Source of the DNA: a virus
Direction: 5' to 3' (one strand)
Length of the DNA: 23,621 nucleotides
Virus record (IMG/VR): IMGVR_UViG_3300017917_005342
Location: 1-23,621 of that record
The notes below the pieces were generated by a model. That model made no database searches. It worked only from the letters and a program-made list of their open reading frames with translations, and was not told where the DNA came from. The translations under genes and the position numbers were made by a program. Position 1 is the first letter of the stretch, and every line of letters begins with the position of its first letter. Of this stretch, positions 8,079 to 15,593 are shown in pieces.

Positions 8079-8086
8079 TATTTATT
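8079..8086 (-). promoter_or_regulatory. T4-type late promoter box (AATAAATA)
   Basis: On the minus strand AATAAATA is followed by 8 nt and then the ATG at 8070. Confidence 0.6.
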
Positions 8087-8109
8087 CATAATAAAAACAA
8101 TATTCTACT

Positions 8110-8156
8110 GTACACTAGTAGTCTCTAAGACTCCCACCGTCCCACCCCTAGTGTAC
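8110..8156. other. Intergenic structured element with nested hairpin and G-rich strand
   Basis: In the 114-bp gap 8071-8184 there is a perfect 9-bp inverted repeat, GTACACTAG (8110-8118) and CTAGTGTAC (8148-8156). Inside it lies a second hairpin, AGTCT-CTA-AGACT (8120-8132). The remaining 8133-8148 is C-rich on the plus strand, so the minus strand reads GGGGTGGGACGGTGGG, a potential G-quadruplex, unusual in such AT-rich DNA. No T-run follows directly on either strand, so a simple terminator is unlikely. Confidence 0.6.
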
Positions 8157-8184
8157 TACGTACATTACTCCTTCTAAATTTTAT

Positions 8185-8415
8185 TTATATTTGATTAGAT
8201 ATTTTTTCTTTTAAACTATCAAAAAAAATAGTTTTTTCTTCTAAGGCTTGAAGTTTTAAACTTTCTAAAATTGAAACGAGAGCATGGACTTTTAACATTT
8301 TTAAATGTTCAACTTTTACATCTACTCCTAGTGGTGATAAGATTTTATCACCAATAAAAAATAAAATAGATAATTCTTCTTCTGTTAAGCTTCTTATGGT
8401 ATCAGATAAAATCAT
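8185..8415 (-). CDS. Small helical protein of unknown function, coupled to nrdB
   Basis: This encodes 76 residues, rich in Leu, Glu and Lys and predicted helical, without a membrane segment or recognised motif. Its ATG overlaps the nrdB stop codon (TAATG arrangement at 8413-8417), so it is probably translated by termination-reinitiation after NrdB. The position suggests a role linked to ribonucleotide reductase or simply co-expression; nothing in the sequence decides between these. Confidence 0.75.
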   Translation of the reverse strand: MILSDTIRSLTEEELSILFFIGDKILSPLGVDVKVEHLKMLKVHALVSILESLKLQALEEKTIFFDSLKEKISNQI

Positions 8416-9479
8416 TATAGTTTTATATCTTCAAAAACATCGTCTGCTATACTTGTATCTCTAGCACCGATTTTATATGCGCTAATTTCTGTTTCCTGTG
8501 GTGCTACTTGTACCTTGCTGCTATCTAGATAACTATCTAACCATCCTGAAATAGGGTTAGTCTTTTCATTAAAAATCTTTTTATATCCTAAAGAACGAAG
8601 TCTGTTATCACACAACCATTTTGCGTATCCACCTAAAACATCAGCATTTAGACCAAGTAATGAGCCCTTGCTAAAAAGATATTGAGCCCATTCAATTTCA
8701 TTCTTAGCTGCTTGCTCATAAAAAGCATATATCTTATCTTCACTCTTTTTTGCAATTGATGTAAATCCTTCTCTATCTTCATCTCTTAGTATCTTTAATA
8801 AATTTTGAGTAATAGCAAAATGCTGTGATTCATCTCGTTGAATAAATTTAATAATTTTTGCATTACCTTCCATAATTCCCCGATATCCAAAATAAAACGA
8901 ACATGCAAAGCTAACATAAAATACTAAACCTTCCATTACGTTAACAGAAAGTATGCAATCAAATATTTTTTGCTTAATGTCTTTTTTTTCATCATTTCCT
9001 AAAATTTTATCGAAATTATCTCTAATTAATTCAGCACGAGAAACGATCTCTTTATCTTCCATAATACTATCAAAAAATGCTGATGCATCCGGGTGTACGT
9101 TATTTAGAAGATAAGAATAGCTATAACTATGAATACCTTCAAATCTCTGCCAGGTATTCATACATATCTCTAGCTCAGGATTTGAAACATAATCTTTTAG
9201 TGAATGTATAGATCTTGAAAGCATACTATCTCCGAGCGTTTGAAATTTTAAATTAGTATCAAATACAAAGCGTTGTTCTCCCTCTAGTTCTTTATAATCA
9301 TTTCTATCTTTTTGTAAAGAAATTTCATGAGGCCACCAAAAAAATTCTTCTTGTTTTTTAAACAATTCAAAAAATACCGGATACTTAAACTTGTCATAGC
9401 GTTGTAGGTTTAATTCTTCCCCAAAAAATAAAGGCTGCTTTGTATAGTCTATTTTTTTTCTATTTAAAACAGTTTTCAT
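8415..9479 (-). CDS. nrdB: Class Ia ribonucleotide reductase beta subunit NrdB
   Basis: NrdB carries the diferric-tyrosyl radical cofactor that activates NrdA for reduction of ribonucleotides. All ligand positions of the E. coli R2 protein are present in the 354 residues: Asp84 (LKFQTLGDS), Glu114 and His117 (FEGIHSYSY), Glu183 (VMEGLVFYVSFACSF), Glu217 and His220 (RDESQH), and the radical Tyr121 seven residues after Glu114. The C-terminus (ISAYKIGARD...FEDIKL) resembles the NrdA-binding tail of NrdAB-type enzymes. It lies 12 bp after nrdA, and a perfect TATAAATA box overlaps the nrdA stop 9 nt before its ATG, so it can also be transcribed alone. Confidence 0.96.
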   Translation of the reverse strand: MKTVLNRKKIDYTKQPLFFGEELNLQRYDKFKYPVFFELFKKQEEFFWWPHEISLQKDRNDYKELEGEQRFVFDTNLKFQTLGDSMLSRSIHSLKDYVSNPELEICMNTWQRFEGIHSYSYSYLLNNVHPDASAFFDSIMEDKEIVSRAELIRDNFDKILGNDEKKDIKQKIFDCILSVNVMEGLVFYVSFACSFYFGYRGIMEGNAKIIKFIQRDESQHFAITQNLLKILRDEDREGFTSIAKKSEDKIYAFYEQAAKNEIEWAQYLFSKGSLLGLNADVLGGYAKWLCDNRLRSLGYKKIFNEKTNPISGWLDSYLDSSKVQVAPQETEISAYKIGARDTSIADDVFEDIKL

Positions 9480-9488
9480 TTAGTATAA

Positions 9489-9496
9489 TATTTATA
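9489..9496 (-). promoter_or_regulatory. Perfect T4-type late promoter box upstream of nrdB
   Basis: TATAAATA on the minus strand lies 9 nt before the nrdB ATG and contains part of the nrdA stop codon. Confidence 0.6.
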
Positions 9497-11753
9497 ATTT
9501 ACATGCACCGCTCGAGCAGTCATTTTCAGATTTATCTAATATCTGTTCTTTATCTCCGTCATCCGTATTATTATAGTATAGACTTATTAATCCCATACTA
9601 TATGCATACAAAATTTCTTTCATGACTTTGCTATCTGGTAAAACATTATTTTGATAATGGCTGTAATTATAGTATATGTTTGTGGAAATTGCCATATCAA
9701 TATATTTTTGAATAATAGAATTTACATTAATAATACCGGTGTTATCTTTAAAATTATAACACAACTCATAGTTATTCTCGTATTTACCTATTCCAGGAAC
9801 TAAAACTGGTAGTTTACCGGTTTTAGATGTCTTAAAAGTAATTAGTGACCGTACAGGTTCTATTCCATTTGTCGAGCTTTGAATGACTGAGCTAGATTCA
9901 CACGGCATGCAACAAGATAATGTAGAGTGTCTAAGGCCGTATTTTAAAATATCTTTTTTTAAGCTATCCCAGTCGAGAGCTAATTTTCTTTTACAAATAT
10001 CATCAACATTCTTTTTATATGTTTCAACTGGTAAAATGCCTTTTGAATATTTTGTTCTATTAAATTTTTCGCAAGCCCCTCTTTCTTTTGCTAATGTTAA
10101 GCTGGCTTTTAAAAGATAGTATTGAAAATGTTCCATATATTCATCGAGTACAGAGAGGGTGTTTCTATTATTATAAGATAAATCGTTCTTTGCAAAATAT
10201 GCAGCAAGATTAGTTATACCAATTCCCAAGCTTCTTCTTTTTTTAGCAAAATTTTCTGCAGCAGGATTAAAGTATTGCTGTATATCTATAATCTCCTCCA
10301 AAAATCTAACTACTAATTCGCATGTCTTTTCTAAGTCTTTCCAATCTTTAATTTCAAGCATATTGATAGCTGATAAAATACACATACCAATTTCTGCGTC
10401 CGTATCTTTAAAGTCGCTTAAAGGGATAGTAGGGTGAATGACTTCTGTACATAAATTACTCATAGTTACTGTATCCAGCCATGCTCCATGCTCGTTAGCA
10501 CTATCAACATTTAAAATATAAATTCTGCCCGTTTCGACTCTTTCTTTAATAATAAGAGAAAATAATTTTCTAGCAGAGATTTTTTTCTTTTGTTTAATTT
10601 TTTTGTCATTTTCGCATTCAACATAAATAGAATCAAATTTCGATGTTCCCCATGCATTTGTTAGTTGAGGCACCGAATGGGGACTGAATAAAGTTATATC
10701 TTCGTTTTTAATCACTCTATCATAAAAAAGTTTTGAAAGACCAATAGTATAATCAAGCTTACGAACCCGGTTATCATCTGTACCTGCATTATTCTTTAGT
10801 ACCACAACATCTTCTATTTCGTAATGCCAGAATTGAATATTTGTGGTGGCTGATCCACCTCGTAACCCGTTTTGCTGCCAAGCTTTTACGGAAGCTTCAA
10901 AAATTTTTAAAAAGGGTATAATTCCAGTATGGACTACTTCACCATTATTAACACTTGAACCGATTGCTCTGATTCTAGAGACATCAATACCAATGCCACA
11001 GCGACTGGCTGTAGCTATGGAGACCGCGGTGCCACTTGCCGTAATAGATTCTTTATTATCGTCTACACCGATCAGACAGCAGCTAGCATACATTTTTGAA
11101 TTTGTTCTTACGCCTGCCATTATAGGCGTCGGTAAATTAATCTTATGCTTAGAAATAGCATTATAGAATCGTCGAACATACTCGATACGATGCTCTTTAT
11201 CGTAATTAATAAACGCATAGCAACTAATTAAAATATAAGCGAATTGTGGTGTTTCATAAATCTTATCCGTTACTCGATTTTTAATTAAATATTTGTCGCA
11301 TAACTGCTTTATACCTGCGTAGGTAAATAAAAAGTCGCGATCATGATCTATAAATTCACCAATTTTATTAATTTCATCTTCGCTATATTTTTCAATTATA
11401 GCTTGGTCATATATTTTTTTTCTTAACCCAGCATGTATAATATCAAGAAGTCTCTGCGCCACTCTACCACCCCAAACATCTTTACGGAGCTGATAATTTA
11501 ATAATCTGCTAGCAACAAATTGATAGTTGGGTGTTTCAAGATTAATTAAATTTGCAGCAGATTCAATTAATACTTGATGTATTTCTTTTGTAGAGATATT
11601 TTCTTTAATGTTAAGATTTGCATTTATTTCTACATCAGAAAGACTGACACCGTCAATACCGTCTATAGCCCAATTAATAACTTTATGAATTTTTTCTATA
11701 TTAAATTTTTCGAGATTACCGTCACGTTTCTTTACAAATATTTGTTTATTCAT
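9492..11753 (-). CDS. nrdA: Class Ia ribonucleotide reductase alpha subunit NrdA
   Basis: This 753-residue protein, close to the 761 of E. coli, reduces ribonucleoside diphosphates. An N-terminal ATP-cone is visible (FVKKRDGNLEKFNIEKIHK, with 55-70 completing it). Catalytic residues are Asn433, radical Cys435 and Glu437 in MSNLCTEVIHPT, the redox pair Cys225 (ASCCLIG) and Cys458 (GMCILSAIN), a PCESSSVIQSSTNGIEP loop, and the C-terminal shuttle cysteines Cys746 and Cys751 in CSSGACKL. It is full length with no intein or intron. A CATAAATA box lies 20 nt before the ATG. It heads the nrdA-nrdB-small protein operon and supplies dNTPs for phage DNA synthesis. Confidence 0.97.
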   Translation of the reverse strand: MNKQIFVKKRDGNLEKFNIEKIHKVINWAIDGIDGVSLSDVEINANLNIKENISTKEIHQVLIESAANLINLETPNYQFVASRLLNYQLRKDVWGGRVAQRLLDIIHAGLRKKIYDQAIIEKYSEDEINKIGEFIDHDRDFLFTYAGIKQLCDKYLIKNRVTDKIYETPQFAYILISCYAFINYDKEHRIEYVRRFYNAISKHKINLPTPIMAGVRTNSKMYASCCLIGVDDNKESITASGTAVSIATASRCGIGIDVSRIRAIGSSVNNGEVVHTGIIPFLKIFEASVKAWQQNGLRGGSATTNIQFWHYEIEDVVVLKNNAGTDDNRVRKLDYTIGLSKLFYDRVIKNEDITLFSPHSVPQLTNAWGTSKFDSIYVECENDKKIKQKKKISARKLFSLIIKERVETGRIYILNVDSANEHGAWLDTVTMSNLCTEVIHPTIPLSDFKDTDAEIGMCILSAINMLEIKDWKDLEKTCELVVRFLEEIIDIQQYFNPAAENFAKKRRSLGIGITNLAAYFAKNDLSYNNRNTLSVLDEYMEHFQYYLLKASLTLAKERGACEKFNRTKYSKGILPVETYKKNVDDICKRKLALDWDSLKKDILKYGLRHSTLSCCMPCESSSVIQSSTNGIEPVRSLITFKTSKTGKLPVLVPGIGKYENNYELCYNFKDNTGIINVNSIIQKYIDMAISTNIYYNYSHYQNNVLPDSKVMKEILYAYSMGLISLYYNNTDDGDKEQILDKSENDCSSGACKL

Positions 11754-11773
11754 GAGCCGTAAATTAAAAAATT

Positions 11774-11781
11774 ATTTATGT
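11774..11781 (-). promoter_or_regulatory. Late-type promoter box upstream of nrdA
   Basis: CATAAATA on the minus strand, 20 nt before the nrdA ATG. The spacing is larger than for the other boxes, so a short leader is expected. No clear Shine-Dalgarno sequence is present. Confidence 0.5.
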
Positions 11782-11798
11782 AATTTTTACTGTAAATC

Positions 11799-12380
11799 TT
11801 AAGCATCGTAATATTTTTTTATTACAGTATGCAAAAAATTATTGTTTGATGTTTGATAAAAATTTTTATTACTTAAAACATAAATAACAGGATAACCTAC
11901 ACCTTGAAAAATATTTACCTTAGAGTTGTCGAGCAATGAAAAGAGCTGTTCTTTATTTAAAAACTCCTTAGAAATTTTTTCAATACACTCACTATCAATA
12001 GGGTAAATCCCTTTTTGTAGGAAAGCAAAACAATTATCACAAGTTAAATTAAAACGATTTAAGATATTTTTGTATATATTAAGATTTATATTTTCAGCTG
12101 AGGTGCAATTTAAATTTTCTAGCATTGTAATAAAAGAAATAATTTGAGGTTTAATACTTAGTTTAATGCCACGAAAAAATTTTGGCATCATAGTTTCGCG
12201 TGGAACAAAATGAATAATATCGCTAATATTAAAGTCTTTCTTAAAAATTAGTCTTTTTTGATCGTAAAGATTTTTTAACTGAAATCCTAATAATACAACC
12301 GGATAATCACTATCACTAAGATACGAAAATGAATCTATATCTAGCGGTTCGTTAGATAACTCTACATCAAGTAGCTCCAT
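11799..12380 (-). CDS. Protein of unknown function
   Basis: This encodes 193 residues that I do not recognise. It has an acidic N-terminus (MELLDVELSNEPLDIDSF), a mixed helical/strand middle, a single CDNC pair near residue 115, and a C-terminus ending KKYYDA. There is no signal peptide or transmembrane segment. Its ATG is preceded by a perfect 16-bp palindrome (12384-12399). It follows the coiled-coil gene at 12408 by 27 bp and precedes nrdA on the same strand. Its place between putative virion genes and nrdA gives no clear hint of function. Confidence 0.8.
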   Translation of the reverse strand: MELLDVELSNEPLDIDSFSYLSDSDYPVVLLGFQLKNLYDQKRLIFKKDFNISDIIHFVPRETMMPKFFRGIKLSIKPQIISFITMLENLNCTSAENINLNIYKNILNRFNLTCDNCFAFLQKGIYPIDSECIEKISKEFLNKEQLFSLLDNSKVNIFQGVGYPVIYVLSNKNFYQTSNNNFLHTVIKKYYDA

Positions 12381-12383
12381 AAA

Positions 12384-12399
12384 AGGATTATATAATCCT
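12384..12399. promoter_or_regulatory. Perfect 16-bp palindrome just upstream of a start codon
   Basis: AGGATTATATAATCCT is self-complementary over all 16 bases and ends 3 nt before the ATG at 12380 (minus strand). It could be an operator or an mRNA hairpin covering the initiation region. No T-run suited to a terminator follows. Confidence 0.4.
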
Positions 12400-12407
12400 A
12401 ACTGATC

Positions 12408-12803
12408 TTATCCACCGATTCTTTTAAAAAATTCTGTTAAAAATAAAACAACTAAAGATGTTATAGACGCTAATGCAGCTGTCGTAATAGCTGTACGGTG
12501 ATTAAAGGAATTATTAACTACATTTCTTTTTAATTCAAATTCTTCTTTTATCTGCTGAGAAAGATGATCAAACTTTTCATTTACTATATTTGTAATGTTT
12601 TCAAACTTTAAATCAATTTCCCTCTCAAAGCTTTTAAATTTAGATTCTACTGTATCTGTTAATGAGGTTATTTTGCCATCTAATTTTGTTACTTGGTTTG
12701 TAAGTGATGGCGAACCGTTTCCATGATATACAGTTTTATAGACGTGTTCTAAGTCTTTTTGGAGCTTAGTAATATCTATACTAGGTGTTTTTTTACGGCT
12801 CAT
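12408..12803 (-). CDS. Coiled-coil protein with C-terminal membrane anchor
   Basis: This 131-residue protein has a polar N-terminus and a long heptad-rich region (about 45-95: repeated K-F-x-x-F/L, D-x-K-F, E-K-F-D). It ends with one hydrophobic segment (about 105-124, TAITTAALASITSLVVLFLT) and the basic tail EFFKRIGG. This amphipathic-helix plus C-terminal anchor layout is like XhlA-type phage membrane proteins, so a membrane-lysis or holin-associated role is possible but not proven. The start at 12803 overlaps the end of the upstream gene by 11 bp. Confidence 0.75.
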   Translation of the reverse strand: MSRKKTPSIDITKLQKDLEHVYKTVYHGNGSPSLTNQVTKLDGKITSLTDTVESKFKSFEREIDLKFENITNIVNEKFDHLSQQIKEEFELKRNVVNNSFNHRTAITTAALASITSLVVLFLTEFFKRIGG

Positions 12804-13035
12804 TTTTTACAAGAAAGGAATATGATAAGATACCCCGAGGGAGTGAATATACTTTTCCACGGGTTGCACCGGATTTCTCTTTAACAACTATAGTCATCTT
12901 ATCTTGTGTAACTACAGGTCCATTAACTATTTCTACATTACCTAAGCTTAAGCTATAAGTTTTTATGCCCTTTATAACATCAAAAACATTTATAGTATTT
13001 TTTCCTGCTAAAACAGCAGAATAAAGTTTTGTCAT
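12793..13035 (-). CDS. Small beta-rich protein of unknown function
   Basis: This encodes 80 residues with alternating hydrophobic pattern and many Val, Thr, Ser and Gly (NVEIVNGPVVTQDKMTIVV; GKVYSLPRGILSYSF), suggesting a compact beta fold. I do not recognise the family. A late promoter box lies 9 nt before its ATG, divergent from the tail fibre gene, so a late, virion-related role is a reasonable guess. The next gene overlaps it by 11 bp. Confidence 0.72.
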   Translation of the reverse strand: MTKLYSAVLAGKNTINVFDVIKGIKTYSLSLGNVEIVNGPVVTQDKMTIVVKEKSGATRGKVYSLPRGILSYSFLVKNEP

Positions 13036-13044
13036 ATTGATAAT

Positions 13045-13052
13045 TATTTATG
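13045..13052 (-). promoter_or_regulatory. T4-type late promoter box (CATAAATA)
   Basis: The box lies 9 nt before the minus-strand ATG at 13035. It shares a 53-bp divergent spacer with the plus-strand box at 13072. Confidence 0.55.
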
Positions 13053-13071
13053 TTGGATATCAAGTAAAAAC

Positions 13072-13079
13072 AATAAATA
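13072..13079 (+). promoter_or_regulatory. T4-type late promoter box (AATAAATA) for the tail fibre
   Basis: AATAAATA lies 9 nt before the ATG at 13089. Confidence 0.6.
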
Positions 13080-13088
13080 TTAAAAAAT

Positions 13089-14264
13089 ATGGCTGATACA
13101 ATTACCAAAATTTTAATTCGAAAAGGGTTAGATAGTCAACGCAGAACAGCAGACTCAACAGGTATTATTTTTAGCAGCGGAGAGCCAGGTTGGTGCTATG
13201 ATACAAACAGATTGTTTATAGGTGACGGGCAAACAGCTGGCGGCTTACCGGTGGGCAGTCAATTCATAGGTTCAGTTCAGCAGTTTTACGGCGGTATTAA
13301 CGGCTTTACAAACGAAGCTTTAGAAGTATTTAATGATAAAGGCGCCACTTACGGTGATATCATTTACGATAGAGATACTAGAGCTATTTTTGTACTTACC
13401 GCTTCTAGTAATTTTCCTCCACTCACATCTGAATTTATAAAACTTGATGTTTCGCCTTTACTAGATCCAGATCATCTCGAATATGATTCGTTAAGACAAA
13501 TACAAATAAAAAACGGCGGTGTCGGTCCTTATCAACTAGCTTTCGGGGTTGTAGATGGTAATACACTTACAAAAGCTTCGTTTAGCGACCCAATTTCAAT
13601 TGCTAATTCAGGTGTAACGAACGCAAAATTAGCTAGAATGAATCCTTTTACAGTAAAAGCCAATCCTTACGCAACATCAAACAATCCTTTTGATATTTTA
13701 GTTTATCCGAGAACAGTTATAGGGAGAACAGCATCATCAATTCTAACCAGCTTTTCATTTGATACAATATTAGCTGAATCCTCTCTTGCTGGGCAAAATG
13801 GTATAATAATTGATAAATCAGGCGCAAACTTTACAATACGTATAGATTCAACAAAAATTGCTTTAGGTTCAACCGCAATAAATTTATATAAACCTACAAC
13901 TGTTAACAGCTCTTTAAGTGTTACCGGTAACATTTACGCTACCGGGGATATTATAGCATACACAGCATTATCAGATAATAGAGTTAAAGAAGATTTAAAA
14001 ACTATAGAAGAACCCATAAAGAAATTAAACTATATTTCTGGTTATGAATTTAAATTTAATGATAGAGCACCAGAGCACCTTAGAGACAGACATGCATACG
14101 GTTTAATAGCTCAAGAGCTTAAAGAGATATTACCTCATGCGGTTGAATATAGAGATGAGTATTTAGGAATTAATTACGAGCAAGTTATACCTTTATTGGT
14201 TGAATCTATTAAAGAATTAAAAAAAGAAATAGAAGCTTTAAAATGCGATTTAACGAACAAATAA
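13089..14264 (+). CDS. Tail fibre / adhesin with C-terminal S74 intramolecular chaperone
   Basis: This 391-residue protein starts with an N-terminal attachment motif common in phage fibres (ILIRKGLDSQRR; GEPGWCYDTNRLFIGDG). A strand-rich shaft follows, then a C-terminal chaperone-of-endosialidase domain from about residue 293. The S74 hallmarks are ALSDNRVKEDL with the self-cleavage Ser295, a HAYGLIAQELKEILPHAV motif, LGINYEQVIPLLVESIKEL, and a terminal coiled coil. The domain trimerises the fibre and is usually cut off at the serine. The last 22 bp overlap the start of the next gene. The host receptor cannot be deduced. Confidence 0.9.
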   Translation: MADTITKILIRKGLDSQRRTADSTGIIFSSGEPGWCYDTNRLFIGDGQTAGGLPVGSQFIGSVQQFYGGINGFTNEALEVFNDKGATYGDIIYDRDTRAIFVLTASSNFPPLTSEFIKLDVSPLLDPDHLEYDSLRQIQIKNGGVGPYQLAFGVVDGNTLTKASFSDPISIANSGVTNAKLARMNPFTVKANPYATSNNPFDILVYPRTVIGRTASSILTSFSFDTILAESSLAGQNGIIIDKSGANFTIRIDSTKIALGSTAINLYKPTTVNSSLSVTGNIYATGDIIAYTALSDNRVKEDLKTIEEPIKKLNYISGYEFKFNDRAPEHLRDRHAYGLIAQELKEILPHAVEYRDEYLGINYEQVIPLLVESIKELKKEIEALKCDLTNK

Positions 14265-14431
14265 AAAAAATTTTAGAAGATTTTAATATACTACCCTATA
14301 ATCAGAATGCTGACAACATGGGACCAGATATAGGTATGACTACCGGGGATATACAAAATACTTTTCCCAGTAAGCAACAGGCATTAAAGATAAAGCTACC
14401 TAAAAAAATTAAGAAGAGAAAAAAAGGTTAG
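14243..14431 (+). CDS. Small basic protein with capsid-targeting-like N-terminus
   Basis: This encodes 62 residues. The N-terminus MRFNEQIKKILEDFN is nearly the same as that of the lysozyme encoded opposite (MRYNNIVKKILEQID). The middle is polar, and the C-terminus is a Lys-rich tail (KLPKKIKKRKKG). The leader resembles T4 capsid-targeting peptides of internal head proteins, which end in an (I/L)-x-E cleavage motif. A packaged DNA-binding protein is one possibility (inference). The start lies within the end of the fibre gene (22-bp overlap), and its 3' end overlaps the convergent lysozyme gene by 23 bp. Confidence 0.65.
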   Translation: MRFNEQIKKILEDFNILPYNQNADNMGPDIGMTTGDIQNTFPSKQQALKIKLPKKIKKRKKG

Positions 14432-14975
14432 CCAGACTCGAGACTCTGTTTTTAACTTGAGTAGCCCATTTACTTTTTAATATTTCTTCTCCTGCAAGTC
14501 TGTAATCACCATTTTCTATATATTTTTTTGTATTTACAAATTTGCTTAGCCGGGGATAACCGAGATTAAAAGACATATCAAGAACAGCTAGCTTTATATT
14601 TCTAGGCAAGCTATCAAACTGAGGAAGATATCTCTTAGCATCACTATATGCAGTTTTAATATTTATCTTAAAAAGAGTAAGTACTTGCTCGTCACTTAAT
14701 TCCTCTTTTCCTAAAAGTAAATTATTATAATTACCGCCAATTTCTTTAATAAGGCGTTTTGCATCAGGGCGCGTCATATTAAAACCTATTCCTATAGTCG
14801 GAATACCAAGTGAGTCGGAATAAATCTTTTTTCTATATCCTTCATGCTGCTTTAATAGAGAGAGGATATCATCAAAAGTAAGCTTGGTGTCTTCAGCTTT
14901 TTGAATCAACGCAGGTGGATCTGGAGGAAGATCTATTTGCTCTAATATTTTTTTGACAATATTATTGTATCGCAC
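14409..14975 (-). CDS. T4-type lysozyme (GH24 muramidase)
   Basis: This protein cleaves the glycan backbone of peptidoglycan. The 188 residues hold the GH24 catalytic set with T4 spacing: Glu45 (HEGYRKKIYSD), Asp54 nine residues later, and Thr60 (GIPTIGIGFNMT). AVLDMSFNLGYPRLSKF matches the hydrophobic helix of the C-terminal lobe. I chose GTG at 14975 over TTG at 14978 because the resulting N-terminus (MRYNNIVKKILEQ) matches the neighbouring gene at 14243. The roughly 35-residue N-terminal extension is not part of the lysozyme fold. It starts 8 nt after the 3D-domain gene stop, forming a likely lysis or cell-wall-entry pair. Confidence 0.92.
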   Translation of the reverse strand: MRYNNIVKKILEQIDLPPDPPALIQKAEDTKLTFDDILSLLKQHEGYRKKIYSDSLGIPTIGIGFNMTRPDAKRLIKEIGGNYNNLLLGKEELSDEQVLTLFKINIKTAYSDAKRYLPQFDSLPRNIKLAVLDMSFNLGYPRLSKFVNTKKYIENGDYRLAGEEILKSKWATQVKNRVSSLANLFFSS

Positions 14976-14983
14976 CAAAATAT

Positions 14984-15550
14984 TTAATTAATAACTGCTA
15001 CTTTAACTACTTTGGGATTGCGATTGGCAAACAACATTGCATCTTTTTTGTGTTCAAAAAACACATCAATAACAGGTAATTTACCGCTAGAAGCTTTCTT
15101 GGACACTACCGCAGAGCCTGTATCAACTGCCTTAACTACACCAATATTGGGTATAATAACTTCTTTTCTATAAGGTATAATTTTTGGATCAACAGCAATA
15201 GATTCACCTTGCTTTAGCGTATAGCCTGTAGAACTTTTTTTCTTAGATGAATAATAATCTGTATCCCCACCTTTAGCCCAATAAACAGTTAGTCTAACTG
15301 TTAGAATCTTAAAACCACTATTATTTGTTTTTGGAATAAAATCATCTCTATAAATTATACCGTCGGGTTTTATCTTTATTTCTTTTGCTAAAATTTTTCT
15401 TTCTTTTACCGGTACAGATTTTAATTCTGTTTTTAAATCCTTAACAGTAAGTTCCTTTTCCTTGTAATCCGTCAAACAAAATGATGTTGCTGACAGCGTT
15501 ATTATGGTTACCAGTACTAGTAGCTTGTGTAGTTTGTTTGTTGTATTCAT
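14984..15550 (-). CDS. Secreted 3D-domain (RlpA/MltA-like double-psi barrel) protein
   Basis: This encodes 188 residues. An N-terminal signal peptide is visible: basic MNTTNKLHK, then a hydrophobic core to about residue 24. The C-terminal half is a 3D domain with its three aspartates: Asp121 (ESIAVDPKIIPY), Asp143 (AVDTGSAV) and Asp162 (LPVIDVFFE). Such domains occur in lytic transglycosylases and cell-wall-binding proteins. Sec export together with the adjacent lysozyme suggests murein degradation in the periplasm. It begins right after a terminator T-run, leaving no room for a ribosome-binding site. Confidence 0.85.
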   Translation of the reverse strand: MNTTNKLHKLLVLVTIITLSATSFCLTDYKEKELTVKDLKTELKSVPVKERKILAKEIKIKPDGIIYRDDFIPKTNNSGFKILTVRLTVYWAKGGDTDYYSSKKKSSTGYTLKQGESIAVDPKIIPYRKEVIIPNIGVVKAVDTGSAVVSKKASSGKLPVIDVFFEHKKDAMLFANRNPKVVKVAVIN

Positions 15551-15576
15551 AAAAAAAATAAGGCCTAGAATGGCCT
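15551..15576 (-). terminator. Rho-independent terminator between phosphoribosyltransferase and 3D-protein genes
   Basis: On the minus strand the stem AGGCC / GGCCT with loop ATTCTA is followed by TATTTTTTTT. The T-run touches the ATG of the next gene at 15550. Confidence 0.75.
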
Positions 15577-15593
15577 AATAAATAATTAATTAT

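Noticed and set aside
9440-11762. Several plus-strand frames within nrdA and at its edges
   Set aside because: NrdA and NrdB are full length and conserved on the minus strand, so these are shadows.
15577-15584. AATAAATA on the plus strand
   Set aside because: No plus-strand gene follows it. It lies in an AT-rich spacer next to a minus-strand terminator, so it is probably a chance match.
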